64,000 bases of DNA from Margaritispora aquatica (GCA_007644065.1 VJWN01000017.1:868001-932000); one strand, 5' to 3'; counted from the stretch's first letter, positions 21,580-33,193 are shown. Made by a program: numbers and translations. Notes: generated from the sequence alone by a model not told the origin.

Positions 21580-23275
21580 ATGGCGAGCCGGTCAAAGATT
21601 GCTGTCGCCGTTCGTCGAGCTCGAGTTTGCCCACCACTATCTGCCAGGCCTGTACGACCCCTCACTCAATTGAGGTGGAGCAGTACTGCCACCACAGAGG
21701 GTAGTGAAGGGAACGCAAAAGGTACAAGTGGAACCTCGAAAACCGTCAAATTTACGTCCGAAACCTATCCAGAGATACAGAGAGACCCAAAGTTTGCGGA
21801 GATCAGTTCCCATCATGTAGCACACTTCAGAGAATTGCTGGGGAAGGACTCAGCTATCATCGATGGCGTAACGAAGGATGCGACGGACGACCTTGAAACG
21901 TTCAATGGGGACTGGATGCGCAAATATAGAGGCCATACCAAATTAGTATTGAAGCCTGGGTCGACAGAGGAAGTTAGCAAAGTGCTGAAATACTGCAATG
22001 ATAACATGCTGGCTGTTGTGCCACAAGGAGGAAACTCTGGATTAGTTGGAGGCTCGGTGCCTGTGTTTGACGAAATCGTCATCAACATGAGCCGAATGAA
22101 CCAGATTAGGTCATTTGACGAGGTTTCTGGAGCTTTAGTCGCAGATGCGGGCTGCATTTTGGAAGTGGTAGATGGATATCTTGCGGAGAGGGGTGCGATA
22201 TTCCCACTGGATCTTGGTGCAAAAGGCTCATGTCATATTGGAGGCAATGTGGCGACTAATGCTGGAGGGTTGAGGTTACTGCGATACGGCAGCTTGCACG
22301 GTAGCGTTTTAGGTATCGAGGCAGTTTTGCCCGACGGAACCATAGTGGACGATCTATCTAAGCTGAGGAAAAACAACACAGGCTATGATCTCAAGCAGCT
22401 TTTCATTGGAGCAGAGGGTACAATTGGTATCATCACGGGAATCTCCATCATGTGTCCCCAGCGCTCGCCAGCTGTTAACGTCGCCTTTTTCGGTCTAGAA
22501 TCTTATGAGAAGGTTCAAGAAGCATTCAAGCATGCGAAAGGACAGCTTTCTGAGATCTTGTCGGCATTTGAATTGATGGATCGTCAATCACAGGATCTGG
22601 TTCAAAAAGTCACCGGAAACAAGCGTCCACTTGAGAGTGAGTACCCATTCTACTGTCTTATCGAGACCAGTGGCTCTAATCCAGAGCATGACAATGAGAA
22701 GCTCGAGAAATTCCTGGAATTTGTCATGGAGAACGAGGTGGTGCTAGATGGTGTAGTTGCGCAAGGCGAGACGCAGGTGAAAGCACTTTGGGGTTGGCGA
22801 GAGGGCATTCCTGAGTCACTTGGTCACTGGGGTGGAGTCTACAAGTACGACCTGTCGATACCAATTTCTGAGCTTTACTCCTTGGTTGAGGAGACTAAAG
22901 TCAAACTCGGTGATGCTGGTTTGATCGGAGATACCGATGAGTACCCAGTCGTTGATGTCGTGGGATACGGTCACATGGGTGACTCGAACCTACATCTCAA
23001 CGTTGCTGTCAGACGGTATGACAAAAAGGTTGAGAAAGCACTTGAACCATTCGTGTATGAGTGGATTCAGAAGAGAAGTGGAAGCATTTCAGCCGAACAT
23101 GGTTTGGGTTTGGCCAAGAAGAACTATATTGGATACAGTAGGAGTGATACAATGATCAAACTCATGAAGCAGATCAAGAACTTGTATGATCCAGTAAGTG
23201 TCTCCCTGGCTGCTACTAGAGACCAAGTACTAACTAGTGCAGAACGGAATCATGAATCCATATAAGTATATATGA
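21580..23275 (+). CDS. Mitochondrial FAD-linked D-2-hydroxyacid dehydrogenase (Dld2 / D2HGDH type)
   Basis: FAD enzyme oxidising D-2-hydroxyglutarate and/or D-lactate in the mitochondrial matrix. The first 35 residues are rich in Arg, Ala and Ser (MASRSKIAVAVRRARV), a good presequence. FAD-binding type 4 domain: PQGGNSGLVGGSVPVFDEIV and GGNVATNAGGLRLLRYGSLH. C-terminal FAD-oxidase domain: YKYDLSIPI, VGYGHMGDSNLHLNVAVRRY (metal-binding histidines) and SAEHGLG. A single intron (23194-23242, with a perfect TACTAAC branch site) splits the last ten codons, giving DPNGIMNPYKYI at the end. Length is 548 residues, normal. The Dld2/D2HGDH branch is favoured over cytochrome-type D-LDH by the GVYKYDLSIP segment; exact substrate is not decidable from sequence. 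Confidence 0.93.
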
Positions 23276-23965
23276 ACATAGTAATCGATGTTCTGTTCTT
23301 TGTACATATTGTATGATTCAGGTTGAAAACATATAGGTAGAGACTGAAAGACAAAATGAAATTTGGTGAGGGAAAGTTAAAGTTCAATGGCTTGTTGGTT
23401 AATCAAGAACTGTTGATAGAGACTCAGAGCGGCATTGGTCCAGCGAGACACAGCTGGCTACAGATATGTTGTAAGAGATACTTTCAACACAGTCTGTTGA
23501 GCATACTACTTGTGTTTCATCTTGTCAACGGAAAAGCGAAGACATTAGCCTTATTGTCCAAAGCTCGAATCGAGGGTATACCATTTCTACCTACCACTTG
23601 ACACTTGGTTTGCCATATGATAGTGGACTTCCTCACCTAGAAAGACTGTTCACGGAAAAGAGGGGGAACAAGCCTGAGTAAGTCAACCTACCACAACATG
23701 CACGTCAAAGTTAGATGAATACGAAACTAGTGGGCGGAGTAACAGTGGTCCTCATTATGAAGCACAGTGAAATACACTTCCCATCTCAGGAGGACCACCA
23801 AAGTTCCCAAACAGCTGCTCGATTTTTGCAGTTAAGCAAATTATGTACAGCCCTTTGAATCATATCTTCAAGTATTCTGAAGAACAGTCAGAGTAATCTC
23901 GTTGCCCTTTAGAGAAGCTAAGATTGAACGTAAGGTTCGCCAAGCTTCTAGATTCAGTTCCCCTA
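23276..23965. other. Intergenic between convergent genes
   Basis: Presumed 3' flanks of the dehydrogenase and the two-unit secreted protein. No gene seen. Confidence 0.5.
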
Positions 23966-25375
23966 TCATCCCACGCATCTGAACGCAACAGCGCAAGCTG
24001 GGTTGGAGAATCCTGGTTGCACTGATCATAGGTGTTAGTAACCTCACATTTCAGTTGCAAAAGTGTCAAAAGTAAGAAGTTTTCGTGCTTCCCAAATTGA
24101 AGAGATGCTCTAAGCGAGAGAACGGGAAATACATACTGTCGCTGCAGCCATGACCCTGCCACTCGATGGAGTGAAATATCAACCAAACATCATGACCAAA
24201 ATTTGGTGTTGATGTTAGACCCACTGCAGGGAGGTGAGAGTGCAACTGGTAGTCGAATCTCGCACCATTGCCGTCAAGTGACACAGCCTGGTGCTCAGGT
24301 CCGATGTTTTGGCCATAAGAGCTGAAGATGGACCAGACAATGAGGTTATTGTCAGGATCGGCGCTGAAGAGCAATTAGTCTTGTCTGAGGAAGGAGTATA
24401 CCGAAAACTTACTGAGTGCTGAAGCTGCACCATCCCTCGGGCAAACCTGACAACCACCACAGACCAAAGTTGAAGTCACGGGTGGTAAGCTTGGCATCGC
24501 GAGCGTCGATCAGGGCGCTGGGTGTGTAGAGCATTTTTGTGATGTTGGCGAGCTGTTCGGCAGAGAACTCGCTGGCAACGGATGCACTTCTGGCGTCCTT
24601 TTCGCTGGCTGAGATTGAATTCGCCATCAATGGTCTCCATTCTTCCAACGTCTCCGGGATTACAAATGAAATAAACAATACAGGCTGTTTCGTATATTAG
24701 CATGAGTGCTACAGAATCAGAGCTTGCACAGGCAATAGACAGCAAGGAATATGCGGATAGAATCTATAAATCTGAAGAGGAGATCTAATGCCACTTACCA
24801 GGGTTGTCAAAGCCTATACAAGAAGATTCCGAGTCAGCGTTTGTCCGACAGATTTTGAAGTATTGACCTCTCAACACAAGAGCGAGATTGAAACAATATC
24901 ACATACCTGGTTGTAAATCATCGCAGTGTCCGCTGAGATAGTGGAACTTGGTGTACCAGATCTCGACAGCATGGTCCCAGAACTTGATATCAACAACCCA
25001 AGGAAGCAATGAATTTAAAGGAAACTTTTGTCCGTAATTCAAGTAAGCTCCAGGGTTTCCTTCAATCACGTCATTGTAAGAAGAGAATAAAACAATGACA
25101 TGCCGATTGGTGACAGTGTCGCTATGGGTTGACAAGGCGCACCATCCGTGGAAGAGTTCAGGATGGCCTCTCCAGTTGGGGGTCAAGATTTTTCCATCGA
25201 AGCCTGCTACACCACGAGTCTTATGGCTTGGAGAAGAGATGTTGGCAATGCTGAAATCGATAGGCTCCGAGTTGAGGTAATCAGTAGTGGCGGCGAAATC
25301 TGCGACTGGAATCGCGCTACCAAAGGACAGAAGCATGGAGCCAATAATGGCAAAGACGAGTTGAAGGGACTTCAT
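23966..25375 (-). CDS. Secreted protein with two tandem homologous units, unknown function
   Basis: Family not recognised. Five exons join in frame (25375-24907, 24813-24799, 24608-24413, 24363-24137, 24021-23966) to 320 residues; the last intron has a perfect TACTAAC branch site. Residues 1-21 form a signal peptide (MKSLQLVFAIIGSMLLSFGS then AIP). The protein is a clear internal duplication. Unit one has HGWCALSTHSD, IVLFSSYND, FWDHAVEIWYTKFHYLSGHC and DDLQPGFDNPA. Unit two has EGWCSFSTHAD, VWSIFSSYGQ, HDVWLIFHSIEWQGHGC and SDMQPGFSNPA. Each unit keeps the same two cysteines (GWC and the GHC/GHGC), suggesting one disulphide per unit. A linker with NASVASEF-like text (DARSASVASEFSAEQLAN) sits between, and the end CAVAFRCVG carries two more cysteines. 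Likely extracellular. Confidence 0.8.
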
Positions 25376-25992
25376 CTTAATGCGGAGTGATTCTGTTCTG
25401 TAGAAAGGTTAGATAACGATAAATAACTGCGGTGTAGGTCTGCTGTAGAGCTTGCAGATGCGAGGAATGGTAGTGCTCACGAAATTCAATTCGAAAATTC
25501 TGAATTAACTGTGATTGAGCACAGTCTTCGCTGAAATCTGTATTTTTGTTAGATGCAATGAGCAGCTAAGACTGGAGTTTTGAGTTTTACCTGATCACTG
25601 GCCTCAGTTGTGATTCTCTGCTGCTATGGTCAAAGAAGGAAAAAGTTTGGGACAAGGGCCGCTCTCTTGTACTTCTCGGTTGACACCCTCGTTCACTGCC
25701 CTTGAGCGTAATTCGATGAACAGAGACAGAAACTTGAATTCATGATAAGAAAATTGTCCTTCTGCCTTACTCAGAGGGACAAGTTTCCAAGCAGGGTAAC
25801 CTGGGAAGTACCGAGAAGTTGATCGGGAATTTCATAGAAGACTCCTTCGTCTATCCTTCAGAAATGGACCGAATTAGGGGCAACTGTCTTCCGGCTTGAT
25901 ATGGGGAATAAGAGCCGACGGCACCTTTGATCCTGCAGATTTTGGAGCTGCGATTGGGCTTACATGTTATCGTCTTAACTTAGATGATGATC
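25376..25992. other. Intergenic, promoter of the two-unit secreted protein
   Basis: No gene seen. It contains possible leader introns on the minus strand (for example a GT..AG pair around 25400-25600) but none is forced by the sequence. Confidence 0.35.
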
Positions 25993-28176
25993 TCATACAA
26001 GCCGTACACTTCTTGCCCTAGGGCCAGCAGCATCCCAAGCATCCATAAGCATTTGTCCAACTCCAAGTCTCTCGGCTAACTCACCACTCCAAGCGACGAT
26101 CAGAAAAGTCGCCACCTGCCGATTATCCTGCTGTCCAAAGTGTTTCTTGTCATAATACTTCAAGTTACACTCTCCATGCTGTCCCCAATCTTGCTCTGTG
26201 TAGCCTTTTGTCGATATAAGAGCAAACTCAGATGAAGATTTCTGTTGCCACGTCGATGGCGGCTCTTGGTGTCCATAAAGCAATCCGCAATGATGACCTG
26301 ACTCGTTGAGCAAAAGAAACGTTGGAACTTCGACTCCATTCGAAGTTGCGAATGGACATTTGTATAAACTTGCGCTGCTAAATTGGCTAGAACTGACGAT
26401 ATTTGTGTCGAAAGCTACTATCCCGCCCCTAAGATCAAGAATGTTGCCATTATGTTGTCGTCTGTCTGAGGGTATCCTGCTGTCGCTTAGCAACCCATCA
26501 GAAAACTCATCTCTTTCTCTCCAAGCTTGTGGAGTCAAGAAATATTTTGTGCCATTTTCGTCTTCCAAACACACATTAGAGATTTCTGAGTTATTGAAGG
26601 TACCCCCAGTAGTAGATAATGGATGTATCTCCATGATTGTAGGATAACGAACTTTTCCAATCCATCCTGCCCAAGACCAAGCGGGAAAGCCGGTTTTAAC
26701 ATCATCGAGACACCTCTTTAGCTTATCCTGTGGCACCCACAGAAGTGCAAGATCGATGAATGAGCCAGGTAGGCCAGCAAATACTCCACCTCCACAGTAG
26801 TTCTCAATCACAAATGACAACCCACAAAACGTGTCGAGCACCGTATCTTGGTCTGCTATATTCCTCTTTGTGTACTCTTGTACTAAGTCCATATAGGTTG
26901 AGACACATTTCCAATTTGAGCGTAATGTTCTAGATAGTTTCTCCTGATGCAGTATCAATGACCGAAGAGCATCTGTGTATAGACCGGTAGTAGGACTTTT
27001 GGTAGTCGACCTCCCAATTTCATTTTGAGTACTTGATGGACACTGGGAGATGACCTGCGTTTTGGTGAAGTATATGCAGTGAGTAGAAAGGACTCTCTCC
27101 TGCATTGTTTCAGCTCTTGATTCGTACGTCGTATTCAAAGCATACCATGACAAATGCTTTGGTGATGAAGTGGTAAGCCAAGTATCACCAACTTTTGACA
27201 GTGGTTGAGGTGAGCGGGAGTAGGGCCGTATTCCAGGAAGACCGTTATCAGCATTCGCGCTATCTAAAGCGACGATTGTTGCAAATGCGTTCCTATACAC
27301 ATGATGTGTCATGAAGACAGGTTGTGGGTTTTGAGATGGAATAACTGGCTTCGTACATAGAGCATCAATCCACAAAAATCTCTCTCCTATTTCAGATACA
27401 AATGTCATGGCATCGATGAAAGTCTTTGGCAAGCTGATATGTGAAGAAAACAGTGCCCCTGGACGTAGAAACTCATTTGAATTGCTCTTATTGACTATCA
27501 GTTGAGACATAGAGTCTGACACATAACTTAGTGCAATATATCTGGGGGTCTCCGGCAGATTCTTCACATTGACGAGACACTGTTGCCCTACATCGATCAA
27601 TATGAAATCGCCATTTGCGGGTAGGACTCCTGCTGGAATCTTGGTGTGAGGGCAAGTCGATCCATGACTTTGCTCGCAATCACTCAGCCAATTCCGAACC
27701 GTTGCAAAGGACAGTCTTTGTTCGCTAACCTGTAACTGCTCATTAAGTGTTTCGAGGTTGACTTTCTTTGTTGTGACCTCATGCTGCTGTCTGATAACGT
27801 CGCGCCAATTCTCCTGAGTAACAATTTCAACATCCCCAACAAATCTACCATACCAGATCTGAAGATGTCGCCGTGATGATCCTGGTTCAAAGTACCCTTC
27901 CCTTAATTGACACCCACCTTGGCGAGGATCTGGTCTAAACGTCTCGAATCTGGCATAATACTCAACATCTTGAGCATCCAGTTCAAGAAATGGCAGTACA
28001 AGTTGACAGATGGTGCATCGTAGGTCATGAGCTGACTTGGTAACGTTCTCGAGAGAGCCGAGTCGTGCGAGTACATGGTCGATGCTGGGATCGTATGACT
28101 GTCTCTGCGAAACTGCAGCCAAATCTATGTCGCTACAAATCATGCACAAGCTGTACTTTATGCGGCTGGAATACAT
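25993..28176 (-). CDS. HET-domain protein, intronless
   Basis: 727-residue protein with a heterokaryon-incompatibility (HET) domain at about residues 210-316: RYIALSYVSDSM, then SLPKTFIDAMTFVSEIGERF, LWIDALCTKPV, VYRNAFATIVALDSANADNG and GLPGIR. HET proteins act in non-self recognition and regulated cell death in fungi. Two usual positions are altered: the canonical ALSYVWG reads ALSYVSD, and WIDxLCIxQDD reads WIDALCTKPV. The N-terminal 200 residues carry cysteine pairs (CMIC, CTIC) of the kind seen before HET domains. The C terminus is unassigned. The frame is open throughout and no intron is needed, so it is intact as read, but the altered motifs make activity uncertain. Confidence 0.88.
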   Translation of the reverse strand: MYSSRIKYSLCMICSDIDLAAVSQRQSYDPSIDHVLARLGSLENVTKSAHDLRCTICQLVLPFLELDAQDVEYYARFETFRPDPRQGGCQLREGYFEPGSSRRHLQIWYGRFVGDVEIVTQENWRDVIRQQHEVTTKKVNLETLNEQLQVSEQRLSFATVRNWLSDCEQSHGSTCPHTKIPAGVLPANGDFILIDVGQQCLVNVKNLPETPRYIALSYVSDSMSQLIVNKSNSNEFLRPGALFSSHISLPKTFIDAMTFVSEIGERFLWIDALCTKPVIPSQNPQPVFMTHHVYRNAFATIVALDSANADNGLPGIRPYSRSPQPLSKVGDTWLTTSSPKHLSWYALNTTYESRAETMQERVLSTHCIYFTKTQVISQCPSSTQNEIGRSTTKSPTTGLYTDALRSLILHQEKLSRTLRSNWKCVSTYMDLVQEYTKRNIADQDTVLDTFCGLSFVIENYCGGGVFAGLPGSFIDLALLWVPQDKLKRCLDDVKTGFPAWSWAGWIGKVRYPTIMEIHPLSTTGGTFNNSEISNVCLEDENGTKYFLTPQAWRERDEFSDGLLSDSRIPSDRRQHNGNILDLRGGIVAFDTNIVSSSQFSSASLYKCPFATSNGVEVPTFLLLNESGHHCGLLYGHQEPPSTWQQKSSSEFALISTKGYTEQDWGQHGECNLKYYDKKHFGQQDNRQVATFLIVAWSGELAERLGVGQMLMDAWDAAGPRARSVRLV

Positions 28177-29356
28177 TATCTGATTTTTGGTTTGATCCGT
28201 TGGACTTCTTGAATCAAGGTGGATTTATGCCACTGACTCTAGTTCGGAGTATCATTTGCTACTAGAGCAGGCAAAAGTGCTCATCAAATTGAAAAAGGCA
28301 TACTATCGGTGTTTGAGTGCAATCAAATGATCCCTATACGTAATCAGTTAATGGTTGGATAAACAGTGCATTGAGATGATGCTATAAGGATGAGTTTCTT
28401 GAAAGACGGGAGGCTGAACCTGAGACACCATCACGAGATATTATCACGTGCCAATCAACAAAATACTAGCCGTTCAAGCTTGAAGGATATGGTCATTCAA
28501 ACATATTTCCAGTATCGAATCTTGACCCAGTATCAAGTTGAATCACTCGCCAGCGAATAGATGAGTTCTGAGCTCCAAGATTGTGTTCCTCCTATGTTTA
28601 AGCGAGGAGTGGCATTATGTTTTGCCATCTCAACATCTCCCTTTATCGCACGAGGGTTTGGCGAGGCTGTCGGGATGTAAATTTCGGAAGAAAAATCCCA
28701 TTAGTTTTTGCTGTCGGGTGAAGACTTGGATTTCCAGGAAATAGCAAAAGACATTCAATGTGAAAATTGTCAAGTACAAGCTTGCATACTTATAAAGTCT
28801 TCCTCGGACCACAGAACGAGGCTCTCCAACTTGCTATTGACTGACTCTGGTGGATAATGTTTAAGGAGCTAGCGTTGCGTTCATCTAAATATTGCATAAT
28901 GTCTAGCTTCAGATGGTGGATTTCAGCACTGTGTGCTGTTTATCTAACCACTTCACATGTAATGCAATAGAAAAGTGCCACCTTGATATCCAAGGACAAA
29001 TGAAAATACGTAGAATAAATCTATGGGGTTAGATAACAGCAAATCATCTATGCACTCTCTACGAGACATATACTCTGTACATAAGCTCTAGGCACGCCAA
29101 AAGCTCAGTTCACATTATATCTTTGCTTTGGCGTATATCAGGGGTACGTCCGAAACCCATGTCTGTTCGAAGTCTTAAGATAACATGAAACTAGACTCGA
29201 ATATATAAAGGAGGAAAAATAGAGGAAAGCAGCTTGGGAGAATGCAAAGTGCAGCATACAGATCACTGTAAAACACATGTGAAGGCAAATAGGAAGCGAA
29301 CAGATGACTTAAGCAGGCTACATATATTGGAAACACTGCAAATAAAGTATCAATCA
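28177..29356. other. Intergenic, no supported gene
   Basis: 1.2 kb of AT-rich spacer between the HET gene start and the monooxygenase stop. Short open frames only; nothing recognised. Confidence 0.4.
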
Positions 29357-31015
29357 TTATACAAAATGAACACATGGAAAAAGGCATTGTCGCTCTAACC
29401 ACATCTTCAAATCCTCGATCTCGGAAAGGCCACCGATGAACTCAACATGACCATCCGGCCTCACCAAAACATATCCTGCCTCATTGAACCCATACCAACC
29501 ATGCACCTTTCCTTCAACATCAGTATAGCACTCCTTCCCATCACCTCCAACAATCTTATTCAGAACAACATGATGCACTTGCAACTCACCCACTTCAAAC
29601 TCCTCTCCAGCCTCTCTTAGAACCACAAGATCACAAGAATCTTCCACGCCAGCAAAGAAGAACAAATGATGCCCTAAAGACCTTGCACAAACATCGAGCA
29701 ACGTCGTCTCCTCCCCATCAGCAGCAATCAGCTTCGAATTCGCCGCCCTATCACCACCTTTTATCCTCCCAATCCAACCCGTCGCTTGTCCCACAACAGG
29801 ACTATGCCGGTATCGAATACCAAGCTGACTTACAAATCGGAAGCGATTCGCCCTCCTCTGCGGGTTATTCATCACCAATGGCATAATCCATGGGAATAAT
29901 GTGTTTCTCAACCACAACATGATTGGATTCGTGGTCGCCATGAGCTCAAACGCGCGATCAGTACCTTTTATTAGTTTTATTCCCACTTCGTGTCTCTCAA
30001 CGCTGTAGCTGTCCAACAGCTTTCTCTCGTCCGTGTCGCCAGCTTTGAGCACCGAGGCGAGTTTCCAGCCTAGATTTACGGCATCTTGAATACCGGTATT
30101 CATGCCCTGCCCGCCTGCCGGAGAATGGATATGTGCTGCGTCCCCAGCGACAAACATCCTCCCTTCCCGATATTTATTCGCAATGCGATGATGCAGTGCA
30201 AACTTTGAAATCCAGACAGGATCACTCAATCCTGTCGTTCCTGGAACTTTCTCTGCCACCACCTTCATGAAGTCCTCCATCGTCGGTTCAGCTTCCTTAT
30301 CAACGCTTACCGGCCTAGAGCAAATGAGTCGCCATAGACCTTCTTGCATTGGTATTGGAAATGCAACGAGGAAACCTTGGCCGCCGATGAAGATATGTAG
30401 ACAGGTTTTCAGACCCCATTTCAGTTTGAGGTCGGCGAGGATGAAGCCTTGAGGGTATGCTGCCCCTTGGAATTCTAGTCCTGCTGATTTGCGGATGGCG
30501 CTGTGAGCGCCATCGCATCCTACGACGTACTTTGCACGAATAGTGTTCTCGGAGTCTCCTTTACGCACTGTAGTGATTGTGAAGGCCCCTTCATCCACGG
30601 TCTTCACAGCTGACATGGGCCTTTCCACATTCACGCCAAAAGTCGCCAGTTTCTCCTCTAGAATCTTTTCCGTGTCCGCTTGACTAATCATGAGTGGCAA
30701 TGGATACGATGTATCTCCAAATGGCAGCTCCGTAAGCTCAATCTCCACAACCTGTTTCTGGTTACAGAACATCCGGACCGTAGGGTTGAAGATGCCTTTG
30801 GCACTGATGGTATCCAGTAGTCCATGTCGATGTAGTAACTCAAGGCTGCGGGGATGGAGAACAAGAGCACGGCTTTCAGACGAGCGGGTGAGTGTCGATT
30901 CGATAATTCGAACGGGGATCTTGTATAGAACAAGCTCGAGAGCGAGCATCAATCCCGTGGGACCGGCACCCACGATTAAAACATCTGTCTCGGCAATGCT
31001 AGGAGTATCTATCAT
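29357..31015 (-). CDS. FAD-dependent aromatic monooxygenase (PheA/TfdB type)
   Basis: Flavoprotein hydroxylase of the phenol-2-monooxygenase/MhpA-like group: uses NAD(P)H and O2 to hydroxylate aromatic substrates. 552 residues, intronless. FAD motif VGAGPTGLMLALEL near residue 15; the DG motif GCDGAHSAIRKSAGLEF; the GD motif GRMFVAGDAAHIHSPAGGQG followed by MNTGIQDAVNLGWKLASVL. The region after 430 fits the thioredoxin-like C-terminal domain (GHHLFFFAGVEDSCDLVVLR, YVLVRPDGHVEFIG). Substrate cannot be read from sequence; it could serve phenol breakdown or secondary metabolism. There is no polyketide or terpene backbone gene nearby. Confidence 0.92.
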   Translation of the reverse strand: MIDTPSIAETDVLIVGAGPTGLMLALELVLYKIPVRIIESTLTRSSESRALVLHPRSLELLHRHGLLDTISAKGIFNPTVRMFCNQKQVVEIELTELPFGDTSYPLPLMISQADTEKILEEKLATFGVNVERPMSAVKTVDEGAFTITTVRKGDSENTIRAKYVVGCDGAHSAIRKSAGLEFQGAAYPQGFILADLKLKWGLKTCLHIFIGGQGFLVAFPIPMQEGLWRLICSRPVSVDKEAEPTMEDFMKVVAEKVPGTTGLSDPVWISKFALHHRIANKYREGRMFVAGDAAHIHSPAGGQGMNTGIQDAVNLGWKLASVLKAGDTDERKLLDSYSVERHEVGIKLIKGTDRAFELMATTNPIMLWLRNTLFPWIMPLVMNNPQRRANRFRFVSQLGIRYRHSPVVGQATGWIGRIKGGDRAANSKLIAADGEETTLLDVCARSLGHHLFFFAGVEDSCDLVVLREAGEEFEVGELQVHHVVLNKIVGGDGKECYTDVEGKVHGWYGFNEAGYVLVRPDGHVEFIGGLSEIEDLKMWLERQCLFPCVHFV

Positions 31016-31088
31016 CTTGTTGATAATGAACTAAGAGAGCACCGGATCGCATGCGCTATAACAATTTCCATGCAGATATGGATGTGGC

Positions 31089-31094
31089 TTTATA
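31089..31094 (-). promoter_or_regulatory. Probable TATA box of the FAD monooxygenase gene
   Basis: TATAAA on the minus strand, about 75 nt upstream of the ATG at 31015. Confidence 0.5.
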
Positions 31095-31834
31095 TCAACG
31101 ACCGTGAGAATGATAGTTCGAAGTCTGAGACATCATTATGTCTGATTCAAGCATTGTCCATAGTATGTATGCCGAGGCGTTGTTTTGCCTTTGGTGGCTG
31201 CATGTGGCTACCTGTGGCTTCAATGTGACATGGCGACTCTCCCGATTTGGTGCCATTTTGGCGTTGAAATCTGCTCGATGCTTTGGCATGGCAAGTTCCT
31301 TCAGTATCCTTACAAAGGAAGTATTCGCTGATTTCATGTGAACGTGGGGAGCGGCTGGGCTCGTGTTTGGGGATATCAGGTTGGATGGTTTCCCTTCTAC
31401 ATACAGTAAGACTTGAGACTCTGGGGCTCTCTTACTGTATCTGAGAGTGAGTGAGATTTACGTGCCTGTTTTTGTGACTAACTGTGAAGATGGTTACGTC
31501 CTACACCTACAGATGGGATTGGATTCTAATTAGATTTAGTTTGATATGGCTCATACGGAGGTACACACTCCAACACTGTGACAGTCACTCAAGATCAAGG
31601 TGAATTGATTGAAAGGTCACAATGAAGTAACATTCACTCGAAAAGATCGACAATGAATAAGCATGCGGTGCTTTTGGTCTAGAATTGATCTCTATGCAGC
31701 CCCAAGAATACATGCTGCATGATAAACCCTCATACCATAACGCCATCGTAAACCATCATCTCACGTTATGCCGTTCATACCATGCCATGCTAGTCCCTCG
31801 TTAAAACCATCCTGACCATGCAAGCCGAAGTATT
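31095..31834. other. Intergenic between monooxygenase promoter and SHP1 3' end
   Basis: No gene seen. A direct and inverted CTCTTACTGTAT/TACAGTAAGA pair around 31400-31445 may be a weak inverted repeat. Confidence 0.35.
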
Positions 31835-33193
31835 TTATGTCCACTTCTGAACCGCATTTCCTCCGCGCTTGAACTCAGGCACATCACCAAGCTGAAGTGA
31901 CTTATCGGTGTGGTCCTTGTTAGGAAAGGTAGTAGCCAAAACCCAAGGCCTCTGGGAGCTAGTAGCATCTGCTTGCTGGATGAAGGTGTAAACATCGCCA
32001 ATAGTCTGAGTTGGGTTGAATCGGACGGGCAGTCGGGTTCCATTAGCCAACTGGATTCTCAGACCTATGGTTGGCTGTGATGAGTTGATCTGAGGGGTAG
32101 GTACGGCAGCTGGTGGTGCAACAGAGGGAGTAGAAGCAGCATACGAGGTGGTTGTGGTGGTGCTGGTTCCAGAGGGTCCTGGAGTTGGGCTTCCGAGACG
32201 ATTTCCTTGACCAGAGAACGGCTTGTATTTCTTGGGCTGAGGCTTGTAGTCTTCGTCATGCTTAATGAGCTGAACATCAACTGGTTGATCAGGGCGAACA
32301 CCCATGAGGTGAAGTGGTGCACGGCCATCTCGAATCATCGCCAAATCAGCAGCGTGCTGGGGATCAGAAAATCGTCGCAGGGGACCATCCTCAATGCTGA
32401 AACCGTCCTCCCAAAGATGTAGAATACGAGTTTGTGTAGGGCCATGATCCGCTGCTTGTGGGTGAGGGTCGGGGATGACACGAGAGGGTGTATCATCGCC
32501 ACCTAGAGTTTGTCCACCTCCACGGAAACGGGATGGGGGTGCAGACGATGCCTCTCCACCTGGTCGCTGAGCGTTGCTATAGAATGTTAGCAGTGCTTGG
32601 CGAAAGTAGTATCCAACTTACGCTCTAGCTTTCTTCAAAATGTCCTTAACCAGTCTCTTCTGGCTTGGATCTTGAACAGCTAGGCCCGACTTCTCTCCAC
32701 CGGCAAACAAATCTCTAGGCTCCTCATCTGGATCGAAATCGTCATCTTCGTCATCGTCGTCATCGTCATGAGAATGCCCGTGGCCAGCATGAGGATCAGC
32801 AGGAGCGATTGAGCCCAAAGTATTAATTCCTCCAGTCTTTTTCTTTGGAGGTGCGCTTGCGCTCGAAGCGGATGGGATAGCAGCTGGAGCAGGTCTACCA
32901 TCAAGAGTTCGTGGTCCAGTGTAAGGTACTTCTGCTGCCTCCTCCATCACATCATCATCATCTGCGGGCGACTCTTCCATAGCAGTATAGTACTCGGTCA
33001 TGGCAGCTCCCAAGTCCCAGGTGTTTGTCGACAAATGCGAGCGAGCCTAGAAATTTCATGGTCAGCTTTTGTACCGCCTTTCAAATACAACGATCAAGCT
33101 TTAGCAAACTTTACTTACTGCAGCTGTATTGCAACCAGTAATGTCTGTGAATTGAGCGATCAACTGATCATGGTCAGGTTGTTCGTCTGCCAT
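31835..33193 (-). CDS. SHP1: UBX-domain Cdc48/p97 cofactor Shp1 (p47)
   Basis: Adaptor of the AAA ATPase Cdc48, with UBA, SEP and UBX domains. Three exons: 33193 to about 33122 (MADEQPDHDQLIAQFTDITG, then CNTAA), the 33034-32620 exon (ARSHLSTNTWDLGAAMTEYY) and the last exon to 31835. The first 45 residues are a UBA-like fold. An acidic stretch with HGHSHDDDDDDEDDD follows, then the SEP domain: RILHLWEDGFSIEDGPLRRF and MIRDGRAPLHLMG. The UBX domain ends the protein: GLRIQLANGTRLPVRFNPTQ, TIGDVYTFIQQA, FPNKDHTD and LQLGDVPEFKRGGNAVQKW. About 430 residues. Divergent from MIM1. Confidence 0.95.

Noticed and set aside
24620..24690. Alternative acceptor near CCTGTATTG giving a longer third exon in the two-unit secreted protein
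   Set aside because: It puts the following conserved segment out of frame; the acceptor at 24610-24609 keeps phase and gives QPGFDNPASEKD, matching the motif of the second unit.
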